Part shown: positions 15,999 to 22,811 of the stretch, piece after piece
Layout: each line of letters starts with the position of its first letter
How positions within the stretch are numbered: position 1 is the stretch's first letter
From: Pseudomonadota bacterium
Lineage (GTDB): Bacteria; Pseudomonadota; Alphaproteobacteria; Sphingomonadales; Sphingomonadaceae
Length of the DNA stretch: 26,070 bases
NCBI GenBank assembly: GCA_023433445.1
Contig: JAEZCS010000201.1
Coordinates: 1 to 26,070, forward strand
Direction of reading: 5' to 3'
Program-made: the position numbers and the translations under genes
The notes under the pieces: generated by a model
The model's database searches: none
Told to the model about the DNA's origin: nothing
The model's input: the letters and a program-made list of their open reading frames with translations, nothing else

Positions 15999-17072
15999 TC
16001 AGGCGTCGAGCAGCGCATAATCCAGATAGCCGATCCGATCCTCGCCCTCGCCGGTGTAGAAGTTCGCGCGATTGGCTTTGTTGAGTGCGGCACCCTTTCG
16101 GAAGCGCTCGACCAGATCGGGATTGGCGATGTAGAGATAGCCGAAGGATACCGCCTCGGCCTTGCCCTCCGCGATGATGGCGGACGCCTTTTCCAGGTTC
16201 AGCCCGCCATTCTCGATGACAGGACCGCTCCAATTGGCGCGCACCAGTTCCAGCGCGTCCTGCCCCTCCAGCGGAATGTGGATCAAATGGCAGTAGGCAA
16301 GGCCCATCCCATCGACGGCCTTGAGCAATGCCGCATAGGTTTCATGCGGGTTCGCATCATCCATGCCGTTGAATTTGACGCCGGGGCAAATACGAAAGCC
16401 GACCCGGCCTGCACCCACGGCACCGGCCAATGCTTCCAGCAATTCGACCACGAAACGGATGCGGTTCTCAACCGATCCGCCATAACGATCCGTGCGCTGG
16501 TTGCTGTTCGAAGACAGGAACTGCATCGGCAGATATCCGCTGGCGCAATGCAGTTCGATCCCGTCCAGACCAGCGGCAATCGCGTTGCGGGCGGCCGTCA
16601 CATATTCCGCGATAACGCCAGGAATTTCATCGGTTTCCAGCGCGCGGGGCACGACCGTTTCTACCGGCACGCCATCGGGGCCAGGGATCTTGTCCGGACA
16701 TTGAATTGCTGACGGCGAAACCGTCTCCGCGTCCGCATCCTTGTTCGCCTGCACGGCAGCCCGGCCGACATGCATCAACTGCATGACGATCTTGCCGCCA
16801 GCGCCATGGACCGCATCGGCGACCTTGCGCCATCCTTCGACCTGGGCCTCGCTATGGATACCGGGCGTGCGCCAATATCCCTTTCCCGTGGGCGAAGGCT
16901 GCGTCCCCTCTGTCACGATCAGCCCGGCACTGGCGCGCAGGCGATAATATTCGACCATGAATTCGGTCGGCACATCGCCCGGCCCAGCCCGGTCGCGGGT
17001 CATCGGAGCCATCACGATCCGGTTGGATAGAGCGATGTCGCCCAGCTGAACGGGGGAAAAAATATCGGTCAT
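15999..17072 (-). CDS. Old Yellow Enzyme-type NADH:flavin oxidoreductase
   Basis: 357 residues, a single-domain FMN barrel of the classical OYE class, which reduces activated C=C bonds or nitro groups with NAD(P)H. Seen are an N-terminal SPVQLGDIALSNRIVMAPMT, the MQLMHVGRAA strand, and the SSNSNQRTDRYGGSVENR segment that is nearly diagnostic of the family. In the active-site motif the usual His-x-x-Asn/His reads His175-Cys-Ala-Ser178, while Tyr180, the proton donor position, is kept. The serine is unusual, since the second residue normally helps hold the carbonyl of the substrate. The start is the ATG at 17072, overlapping the stop of the upstream NTF2-like gene (ATGA). It differs from the larger iron-sulfur flavoprotein at 8265-10415, which has the standard His pair. 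The role in the operon is probably reduction or isomerisation of an enone. Confidence 0.9.
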   Translation of the reverse strand: MTDIFSPVQLGDIALSNRIVMAPMTRDRAGPGDVPTEFMVEYYRLRASAGLIVTEGTQPSPTGKGYWRTPGIHSEAQVEGWRKVADAVHGAGGKIVMQLMHVGRAAVQANKDADAETVSPSAIQCPDKIPGPDGVPVETVVPRALETDEIPGVIAEYVTAARNAIAAGLDGIELHCASGYLPMQFLSSNSNQRTDRYGGSVENRIRFVVELLEALAGAVGAGRVGFRICPGVKFNGMDDANPHETYAALLKAVDGMGLAYCHLIHIPLEGQDALELVRANWSGPVIENGGLNLEKASAIIAEGKAEAVSFGYLYIANPDLVERFRKGAALNKANRANFYTGEGEDRIGYLDYALLDA

Positions 17073-17572
17073 GGTACGAACCTTGGTGATTGGCCGCTGC
17101 CGGCGAAGGCTTTGGCGATATGTTCGGGATAGTCGGCTCCGGTGAGCGCGCTCCAGCGTGCCCACGCGGCCAGATCGGTCATCTGCTGCCAGCGGATGAT
17201 CTGGCCTGCCGCATCGAAGTGCCAGCGGTCTGCCAGCCAGATGGGTTCAAGCGCGCTGCCATCGGGACCAGTGCCTTCAAACTTCGCGAAGGACAGCACC
17301 GTGTCGCCGCTGCCCGCCACGTCCAACTCGGTCACGCGCCAGTCGGGAATGGCCGCCCAATAATAGTCCGCCTCGATCTGGAGGAAGAAAGGCTCGTCCG
17401 CGACGTCATGTGGCTCGACCGCAATGACATGACCGCCGATCTCGGCGACCGCGCCCGGCGCCCAAACCAGCATGCCACGCGGCGGGACCGGCATGCGATG
17501 TGTCCGCCACGCTTCGGCATAGCCTTCGAACATCGTCCGCACGGCGGCCACATTGCGCTCCGTCGCCCTCAT
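17069..17572 (-). CDS. NTF2/SnoaL-like protein
   Basis: 167 residues. The pattern of an N-terminal helix (VAAVRTMFEGYAEAWRTH), followed by alternating strands and a final strand with DAAGQIIRWQQMTD, fits the NTF2-like (SnoaL/ketosteroid isomerase) cone fold. The fold is widely used for small isomerases, cyclases and hydratases as well as for non-catalytic subunits, so a reaction cannot be named. The core begins MPVPPRGMLVWAPG, and acidic residues such as Asp and Glu within EIGGHVIAVEPHD could face the pocket, but no isomerase signature is evident. The gene starts five bases after the preceding NTF2-like gene and overlaps the OYE gene by four bases, so all three are coupled. Confidence 0.7.
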   Translation of the reverse strand: MRATERNVAAVRTMFEGYAEAWRTHRMPVPPRGMLVWAPGAVAEIGGHVIAVEPHDVADEPFFLQIEADYYWAAIPDWRVTELDVAGSGDTVLSFAKFEGTGPDGSALEPIWLADRWHFDAAGQIIRWQQMTDLAAWARWSALTGADYPEHIAKAFAGSGQSPRFVP

Positions 17573-17577
17573 GCGGG

Positions 17578-18207
17578 TCAGCTTCGCACGCGCGGCTTGG
17601 GCAGCGGAGCGCCCCGCCGCATCGTTTCGATGAATTTTTCCAACGGAGCGGGCGGTTCGACCGGGCCGTCATGCGGCTGTCCCAGGCGATCCCAATAGCT
17701 TTTCCAGCTCGGGAACAGATCGTGGAAGCTGCCATGATAGGGCTGGACGCCGGGCCAGCGCATCTTGCGATCGCCGATCGGCGGCTTGTTGAGGTCGGTG
17801 GCATACCAATAAAGCGGCAGGCGGCGGCGGAAATACCAGCGGCCATCGATCCGCTCATATTTGTCGAAATACATCATCTGCATGATGACCCATTCGGCGC
17901 CCGTCTCATGCTCATTCTTGGAATAGACGACGCCTTGCGCATGGTCTGGATCGTCAAAATCGATGACATGCCCGCCAATATGGTGGGACGTGCCGTCGAA
18001 CTGCATTGAATGGGTTTCGTCGAACCAGTCGCGCAGCGCCTTGCGCCCCTGCTTGCCGCCGCCGACCTTCACATCTTCGGGGAACAGGTTCACCCAGGCG
18101 TCGGAGTCGCGCATGTCCAGCGCCAGGGAATATTTCGCGGCCAGTTGCCGGATCGCATCCAGCGACTCCAGTCGGTCTATCCGCGCAATCAGGCTCTCGT
18201 CCGCCAC
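17578..18207 (-). CDS. SnoaL-like (NTF2 fold) protein, first gene of the catabolic operon
   Basis: 209 residues from a GTG start at 18207, with AGGA eight bases upstream. The N-terminus (ARIDRLESLDAIRQLAAKYSLALDMRD) is the standard helix of the SnoaL_4 group, followed by a FPEDVKVGGGKQG loop, THHxGGH-like SHHIGGHVIDF, and YERIDGRWYFRRR, a strand pair typical of this group. The last 50 residues form an extension rich in Trp and Pro (SWKSYWDRLGQ, PVEPPAPLEKF) not usual for the bare fold. Family members near aromatic and steroid degradation genes include dehydratase-like and isomerase-like proteins; here the reaction is unknown. It leads the leftward operon, 78 bases from the divergent AraC-family gene, so its promoter lies in that gap. 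Confidence 0.78.
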   Translation of the reverse strand: MADESLIARIDRLESLDAIRQLAAKYSLALDMRDSDAWVNLFPEDVKVGGGKQGRKALRDWFDETHSMQFDGTSHHIGGHVIDFDDPDHAQGVVYSKNEHETGAEWVIMQMMYFDKYERIDGRWYFRRRLPLYWYATDLNKPPIGDRKMRWPGVQPYHGSFHDLFPSWKSYWDRLGQPHDGPVEPPAPLEKFIETMRRGAPLPKPRVRS

Positions 18208-18241
18208 CCTCTCGATCCTTTCTCGTTGGATCGTTTGTTTC

Positions 18242-18270
18242 CCCTATCGCCACCCCTGTGAAAATGCCAA
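18242..18270 (-). promoter_or_regulatory. Candidate promoter of the leftward catabolic operon
   Basis: In the 78-base gap between divergent genes, the - strand carries TTGGCA (18270-18265), one base from the TTGACA consensus, then a 17-base spacer and ATAGGG (18247-18242) in the -10 position. Transcription would begin about 30 bases before the GTG start. The -10 match is weak, as expected for an activator-dependent promoter. The AraC-family gene on the other side of the gap is the likely regulator. Confidence 0.35.
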
Positions 18271-18285
18271 AATAGCTCAAAGGTC

Positions 18286-19377
18286 ATGACAAAACGGCTC
18301 AACACAAAGCATCTGTCCCGCCCCGTCGCGACCCGCGTGCCTGTCGTCATCGCCCTTGATCTGCTGCGTCTGGTCGAGGAAATCGGTGTGGACCCCACCG
18401 AGCTTTTGCGGCAGGCGCGCCTGCCCCATCTCATAGGGCCACCGATCGGCGCTGCCGCAGCGCAACGCGGACTTTCGCAGGATGATTTCACCCGCCTCTA
18501 CGCCCATTGCACCTGGGCACTGGATGAACAGGCAGCCCGGCAGGAAGGACGCGAGCCGCTGACCAAGGAGGGGGTGGACATGCTCTGCCACTGCATCATC
18601 ACGTGCCGCACATTGGCGGACGTGATCGAGCGGACGGATCGTTTCTCCGCCCTTGTCGGCCCGCGCGCCGGACGTCTGCGGCTAAAGGTCGATGAAGGCG
18701 TCGCACGGCTCGAAATGGCGACGCCGCGCAAGGTCCGCAACGGCAGCGCCTACGTCTCCGATCTTGCGGGCCTTTCCACCTATTACCGCCTGTTCGGCTG
18801 GCTGATCGGAGAGGATATCCCGCTTCTGGGCGCAGCTATGCGCTATCCTCCCCTGCTGGACGAACAGACCATTTCCTACCTCATGCCCGTGCCCATGCAG
18901 CATGGCGCGCCCGAAAACAGCCTGCGCTTCCCAGCCAGCTACCTCGATCGCCCCGTCCTGCGCAGCCATCATGAGCTGGAACATCTGCTCGAACGCTTTC
19001 CCTTCGACGTCGAGCAATCACAATCGTTGGACGCGCCGCTATCTGAGCGCATCCAGCACCTTTTCAGCGCCATGCTCGCCAGTGGCGAAGCACCCGCCAC
19101 CGCATCGCAGCTCGCCCGTCAGTTCAGCATTAGCGTCGCCACGCTGAAACGCCGCCTGTCGGGCGAGGGCACGTCGCTCCTCCAGCTCAAGACCGCAGCG
19201 CGGCGTGCGCTCGCGACCCGGCTGCTGGACGACCCCCGCCTCACCATCACTGAAGTCGGTCGCCGCACGCAATTCAGCGACACGGGCGCCTTCCGCCGCG
19301 CCTTCCAGCAATGGACCGGATCATCGCCGAGCCGCTGGCGCGAACTGCGCCAGACCGGCGGGCAAGCGGATCAATAG
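18286..19377 (+). CDS. AraC-family transcriptional regulator
   Basis: 363 residues. The C-terminal 90 residues carry two helix-turn-helix units of the AraC/XylS type: ASQLARQFSISVATLKRRLSGEG (about 275-300) and TITEVGRRTQFSDTGAFRRAF followed by WTGSSPSRWRE. The N-terminal two thirds (VVIALDLLRLVEEIGVDP and onward) match the Arabinose_bd-like effector domain found in OruR/ArgR-type and many catabolic AraC regulators. It reads away from the leftward operon and shares its 78-base upstream region, the usual arrangement of a local regulator that responds to a pathway substrate or intermediate. Its stop overlaps the stop of the convergent luciferase-like gene by seven bases. The start at 18286 has AAAGG only two to three bases upstream, a poor spacing; no better start is seen nearby. 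Confidence 0.88.
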   Translation: MTKRLNTKHLSRPVATRVPVVIALDLLRLVEEIGVDPTELLRQARLPHLIGPPIGAAAAQRGLSQDDFTRLYAHCTWALDEQAARQEGREPLTKEGVDMLCHCIITCRTLADVIERTDRFSALVGPRAGRLRLKVDEGVARLEMATPRKVRNGSAYVSDLAGLSTYYRLFGWLIGEDIPLLGAAMRYPPLLDEQTISYLMPVPMQHGAPENSLRFPASYLDRPVLRSHHELEHLLERFPFDVEQSQSLDAPLSERIQHLFSAMLASGEAPATASQLARQFSISVATLKRRLSGEGTSLLQLKTAARRALATRLLDDPRLTITEVGRRTQFSDTGAFRRAFQQWTGSSPSRWRELRQTGGQADQ

Positions 19378-20240
19378 CGGGCGATGATGCCGTCCGCGAA
19401 GCGGTTCAGGTCGTCGATCTTCTCCTGCAGCGGCTGGCTATCTTCTTCCACAGCATACAGGTTGCGGAAGACGACCACGATGTCGGTGACGCCGGCATCC
19501 TCATGGCGGCGTATCTCATCCAGGTCAGCGCCACCGATCACCGAAGCGAAGATGCGGTAGTTTGGTTGCTCCCGGCCTTGCTCCGCCCGATAGGTGGACA
19601 GCTTCTCCAGCATCGGCAGCATCGCTTCCAGGCCACCACCGGCATACATCCAGCCATCATTGCGCGCCGCCCGCTTCAGCGCAGCGTCGGAATGCCCACC
19701 GATCAGGATCGGCACCGGCTTTGTCGGAACGGGGTTGAGCTTCACCGGCGGCAGGTCGAAAAACTGGCCGTGATATTCGAAATAGCCGCCACTGGTCAGG
19801 CCGCGCACGATGTCGATGCACTCGTCGAACCGCTTGCCGCGACCCTCCCACGGCACGCCCATCACCTCATAATCCTCGGGCCAGACGCTCAGGCCTACGC
19901 CAAGGTTGAAGCGGTTGTCGAACAAGGCCTCGATCGACGCCACGATCTTCGCGACATAGAGCGGCGGGCGCACCGGAAGCTTCACGACATTGGTCGTGAC
20001 CTCCAGCTTCTCGGTCGCGGCAAGCATTGCGGTCACATGGATGAACGACTCCAGGAACGGCTTGTTCTCCAGGAATTCGCGCCCGCCATCGTCGGTATAG
20101 CTATACTTGGTGCCGGAACTCTTCGGGTAGATCAGGCTGTCGGGCACGGTAAATCCCGCATAGCCCGCCGCTTCCGCCGCTTTGGCAAGCGGCGCGTAAT
20201 AGTTGATCGCGGTCATCGATTCGCCAAAGTGAAAGCGCAT
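19371..20240 (-). CDS. Luciferase-like (LLM class) flavin- or F420-dependent oxidoreductase
   Basis: 289 residues. A bacterial-luciferase-type TIM barrel: MRFHFGESMTAINYYAPLAKAAEAAGY at the start, LEVTTNVVKLPVRPPLYVAK, the RFNLGVGLSVWPEDYEVMGVPW segment and PVPILIGGHSDAALKRAAR are all standard for the family. Family members are either FMN/FADH2-dependent monooxygenases or F420-dependent oxidoreductases; the short LGVGLS type with GGHSD resembles the group often labelled F420-dependent, but that label is frequently wrong outside actinobacteria. The start is the ATG at 20240 with AAGGAG six bases upstream; a GTG directly before is an alternative. It is convergent with the AraC gene and diverges from the SDR at 20517 across a 276-base gap. 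A role in the same catabolic programme is inferred. Confidence 0.85.
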   Translation of the reverse strand: MRFHFGESMTAINYYAPLAKAAEAAGYAGFTVPDSLIYPKSSGTKYSYTDDGGREFLENKPFLESFIHVTAMLAATEKLEVTTNVVKLPVRPPLYVAKIVASIEALFDNRFNLGVGLSVWPEDYEVMGVPWEGRGKRFDECIDIVRGLTSGGYFEYHGQFFDLPPVKLNPVPTKPVPILIGGHSDAALKRAARNDGWMYAGGGLEAMLPMLEKLSTYRAEQGREQPNYRIFASVIGGADLDEIRRHEDAGVTDIVVVFRNLYAVEEDSQPLQEKIDDLNRFADGIIARY

Positions 20241-20423
20241 CACCCTCTCCTTACATCTCGCATTATTCGGTCCGCGGCGGCTATCTGCCAGCGCTCGGCG
20301 CGTCCCGCCTTATCCATTCGGCAGAAAATACAGTCAACAGCAGCGACAAGTTCCTTCGTGCATGATGACGCCCGCCACTACGCATATCCCGAACATTTAC
20401 CCCGCATCTCCGCAAAAAGCGCA

Positions 20424-20451
20424 TTGATCAATTGTTTTTTTCTCCTATCCT
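20424..20451 (+). promoter_or_regulatory. Candidate promoter for the SDR / EthD-NTF2 pair
   Basis: TTGATC at 20424-20429 and TATCCT at 20446-20451 are separated by 16 bases in an AT-rich patch with a run of seven T, unusual in this GC-rich DNA. The start codon follows about 65 bases later. Reasonable as a sigma-70-type promoter, but identified by eye only. Confidence 0.3.
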
Positions 20452-20516
20452 GCGCCGCAAATCTGCTGCCCGAAAAATTGGACTTCGGCGGCACAAGCAC
20501 CAAGAAAGGAATGAGG

Positions 20517-21305
20517 ATGTTGCTGAAGGACAAAGTCGTGATCGTCAGCGGCGTGGGCCCCGGCATGGGTCAGGCGCTGGCCCGCATCGCCGCATCCGAG
20601 GGCGCGAGCGTCGTGCTCGCCGCCCGTAACCAGGCCTTCCTCGACGAAGTGTGCGGCGACATCACCGCAAAGGGCGGCAAGGCGATCGCCGTCGCCTGCG
20701 ACGTCAGCGATGAAGGGCAGTGCAAGGCGTTGGCCGAGCGCGCCGCAGCGGAATTTGGTGGCCGTATCCATGGCCTCGTCAACAGCGCCTATTATCATGG
20801 CGACTGGTGCTTCGTCGACAATGCGGACATTGGCGACTTTACCAAGGCGTTCGACGTCAACTGCGTCGGAGCCCTCCGCCTCACCCGTGCATGCATCCCC
20901 TATCTGCGCGATGGCGGCGCGGTCGTGAATGTGTCGACCATGGCGTCGGTCAATCCCTATGGCACCGAACATGGCATGGAGATGCCCTATGCGGTGGCAA
21001 AGGGCGCGCTCAACACGCTGGGCAAATATATGGCCAGCGATCTTGGCCGCCACGGCATCCGCGTCAACACCTGCCGCATGGGCTGGATTCATGGCGAGCC
21101 GGTCGAAGGCTTCATCGCATCGCAGGTCGATGCCGGGTTCAAACGTGAGGATGTCGTCGCAGGCGTCACGAAGAATATCCCCATCGGCATCATCCCGCCG
21201 GAAGATGACTGCGCCCGCGCCGTGCTGATGATGGTTTCGGACTATTCGCGCGTCGTCAGCGGCGCTTCGCTGGACGTCAACGGCGGCCAGTGGATGGCGC
21301 CCTGA
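20517..21305 (+). CDS. Short-chain dehydrogenase/reductase
   Basis: 262 residues. The nucleotide site is SGVGPGMGQ (residues 11-19), a variant of TGxxxGxG with an extra small residue. NNAG is replaced by NSAY (89-92). Tyr158 and Lys162 (YAVAK) form the catalytic pair. The serine region reads NVSTMASVNPYG with the tyrosine 17 residues after the position that normally holds Ser (here Thr141) because of a short insertion with GTEHGMEM; Ser144 or Ser140 may serve instead. The end is LDVNGGQWMAP, the regular SDR finish. The start is ATG at 20517 with AAAGGA six bases upstream rather than the ATG at 20511, which abuts the ribosome site. It is followed within 20 bases by the EthD-NTF2 gene. Substrate unknown. 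Confidence 0.88.
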   Translation: MLLKDKVVIVSGVGPGMGQALARIAASEGASVVLAARNQAFLDEVCGDITAKGGKAIAVACDVSDEGQCKALAERAAAEFGGRIHGLVNSAYYHGDWCFVDNADIGDFTKAFDVNCVGALRLTRACIPYLRDGGAVVNVSTMASVNPYGTEHGMEMPYAVAKGALNTLGKYMASDLGRHGIRVNTCRMGWIHGEPVEGFIASQVDAGFKREDVVAGVTKNIPIGIIPPEDDCARAVLMMVSDYSRVVSGASLDVNGGQWMAP

Positions 21306-21324
21306 TCCGGTCGGGAGTTGGCCC

Positions 21325-22137
21325 ATGTTCAAATGCATCGCATTGCTCAGGCGCAAGCCGGGCCTCTCCCGCGAAGACTTTATCGACTATTATGAAAGGC
21401 AGCACGCGCCCCTCATTCGGCGCCTGCTGCCGGGCATAATCGATTATCGTCGCAACTATGTCGAACTGGAGGGCGCGTTCCTGTTTCCGGGTGCCGCCCC
21501 CATAGACTTCGACGTCATCACCGAAATATGGCTCGCCGACCGCGCCGCCTATGACCGCTTCACCGCCGCCGCTGCGCAAGAGGATATTGCCCGGCAAATC
21601 GCGCAGGACGAGGAAAACTTCCTCGACCGAACGGCGACGCGGATGATGGTGGTGGATGAAAAGGGCGCGGACAGACCGAATGCCGTCACGCCTCAGGCGC
21701 TGCTCGACGAACGCGAGATCATCCGCGGCCTGTCGCGCTTTGCCCGCATCCTCGACACCAAACAGTGGGACCGGTTAAGCGACGTGTTCGCCGATGACCT
21801 GAGTTTCGACTATGGCACCGGCGGGGATCAGCATGGGATGGCGGCGCTCACCGCAAACATGCGCCGCTTCCTCGATCGCTGCGGCGGCACGCAACATCTG
21901 ATCGGCAGCATATTGGTGGACGTCGATGGCGATCGCGCGACGAGCCGTTCCTATGTTCAAGCCCGGCACCAGCGGGTGGACGATCCCGCCGGGCCAATCT
22001 TCGATTCCAACGGCGAATATGTCGATCAGTGGGAAAGGCGCTCTGAAGGATGGCGCATCATACGCCGCGACGCGGTCTGGGCCGCGCATACCGGCGACCC
22101 GATGATCCTCCACGCCGAACCCGACAATCTCGGCTGA
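21325..22137 (+). CDS. EthD-domain and NTF2/SnoaL-like fusion protein
   Basis: 270 residues in two parts. Residues 1-105 match an EthD (dimeric alpha/beta barrel) domain: FKCIALLRRKPGLSREDF, then YYERQHAPLIRRLLPG with the conserved His, and TEIWLADRAAYDRF. Residues about 122-265 match a SnoaL-like domain: LDEREIIRGLSRFARILDTKQW, FADDLSFDYGTGG, GTQHLIGSILVD, and QWERRSEGWRIIRRDAVW. EthD proteins accompany degradation oxidoreductases, and SnoaL-like proteins are isomerase- or dehydratase-like; a fusion links both to the same step or complex. GGAG lies nine bases upstream of the ATG. It lies 19 bases after the SDR gene and is surely cotranscribed with it. A hairpin follows. The exact reaction is not known; both domains are recognised by pattern only. 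Confidence 0.8.
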   Translation: MFKCIALLRRKPGLSREDFIDYYERQHAPLIRRLLPGIIDYRRNYVELEGAFLFPGAAPIDFDVITEIWLADRAAYDRFTAAAAQEDIARQIAQDEENFLDRTATRMMVVDEKGADRPNAVTPQALLDEREIIRGLSRFARILDTKQWDRLSDVFADDLSFDYGTGGDQHGMAALTANMRRFLDRCGGTQHLIGSILVDVDGDRATSRSYVQARHQRVDDPAGPIFDSNGEYVDQWERRSEGWRIIRRDAVWAAHTGDPMILHAEPDNLG

Positions 22138-22147
22138 AAAAGAAACC

Positions 22148-22175
22148 TTCCCTCTCCCCTTCAGGGGAGAGGGAA
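22148..22175. terminator. Perfect hairpin between convergent genes, possibly a dispersed repeat
   Basis: Twelve perfectly paired bases (TTCCCTCTCCCC at 22148-22159 with GGGGAGAGGGAA at 22164-22175) close a TTCA loop. It lies between the stops of the EthD fusion (+) and the AhpD-like gene (-). On the - strand it is followed by a T-rich run (complement of 22138-22147), so it can terminate leftward transcription; on the + strand no T tract follows. The CCCTCTCCCCTTCAGGGG type of hairpin is also common as a dispersed intergenic repeat in proteobacterial genomes. Confidence 0.65.
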
Positions 22176-22211
22176 CAGGTCACTATAGGGCCGATCCCGC
22201 CACCAAAACCG

Positions 22212-22769
22212 CTAAGCCACCTCGGCAAAGGGCAAGCAAACGCTGTCGAAGCCCAGCACATGGGCAACCCGGCCCAACCCGACCCAAGCCGCAACACTAT
22301 GCGCCAGGTCGACAATCTCCTCGTCGGAAAACAGCGCACGCGCCCGTTCCCAGAAATCCTCATCCTCGGCGATCACCTTGGGCTCCTGCGCAAAACGCTC
22401 GGCAAACTCGATCGCCGTGCGCTCGCGCGGGCTGAACAGAGGCGACGTACGCCAATTCTCGACCGCCGCGTAAAAGTCCTCGTCGGGCGCTGGGCCGTTG
22501 TCAGCGATCGTATGCCCAGGCCGCTGCCCGGACGCGGCGAACATGGACTGGGCGTCCCGCGCTGCGCGAAATTGCTGGCAAATCACGCAACCATTGATCT
22601 GCGCCGTCCGTGACCGTGCGCCTTCGAACTCGCGCAGCGACAACAGGCTGTGCTGATAAACCGCTTTCGAAAAGCCGCCTGCCGCCTCCATGATCTCGCG
22701 CGCATAATGACGCGACGCATAGCCATAGGGGTCGGCGGCGTCCTGCTCGGGTAAGTCGATACGGATCAT
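22212..22769 (-). CDS. AhpD/carboxymuconolactone decarboxylase-like protein
   Basis: 185 residues, all-helical. The core matches the AhpD-type motif: Glu, eleven residues, then Cys-Val-Ile-Cys (REFEGARSRTAQINGCVIC), after which the family has three residues and a His, but here Arg stands in that place (CQQFR). A second conserved stretch, SPRERTAIEFAERFAQEP, is the usual helix of the CMD fold, and the end carries DLAHSVAAWVGLGRVAHVLGF. Family members are thiol peroxidase partners or decarboxylase-like enzymes. The loss of the His that relays protons in AhpD suggests an altered reaction, or a protein disulfide role only. ATG at 22769 with AAGGAGAG upstream. It lies 42 bases downstream of the SDR at 22812-23594, so the two are likely cotranscribed leftward. 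Confidence 0.82.
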   Translation of the reverse strand: MIRIDLPEQDAADPYGYASRHYAREIMEAAGGFSKAVYQHSLLSLREFEGARSRTAQINGCVICQQFRAARDAQSMFAASGQRPGHTIADNGPAPDEDFYAAVENWRTSPLFSPRERTAIEFAERFAQEPKVIAEDEDFWERARALFSDEEIVDLAHSVAAWVGLGRVAHVLGFDSVCLPFAEVA

Positions 22770-22811
22770 GGCATCTCTCCTTATGTCGCTATCTCGTTCA
22801 CCATTCGCTGT

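Noticed and set aside
15666..16712. 348-codon + strand frame opposite the OYE and SDR genes
   Set aside because: Antisense of two well-supported genes, no recognisable domain.
19311..20510. Open + strand frame running through the luciferase-like gene into the SDR
   Set aside because: The first 400 codons are antisense to a clear LLM gene; only the part from 20517 has SDR character and a ribosome site.
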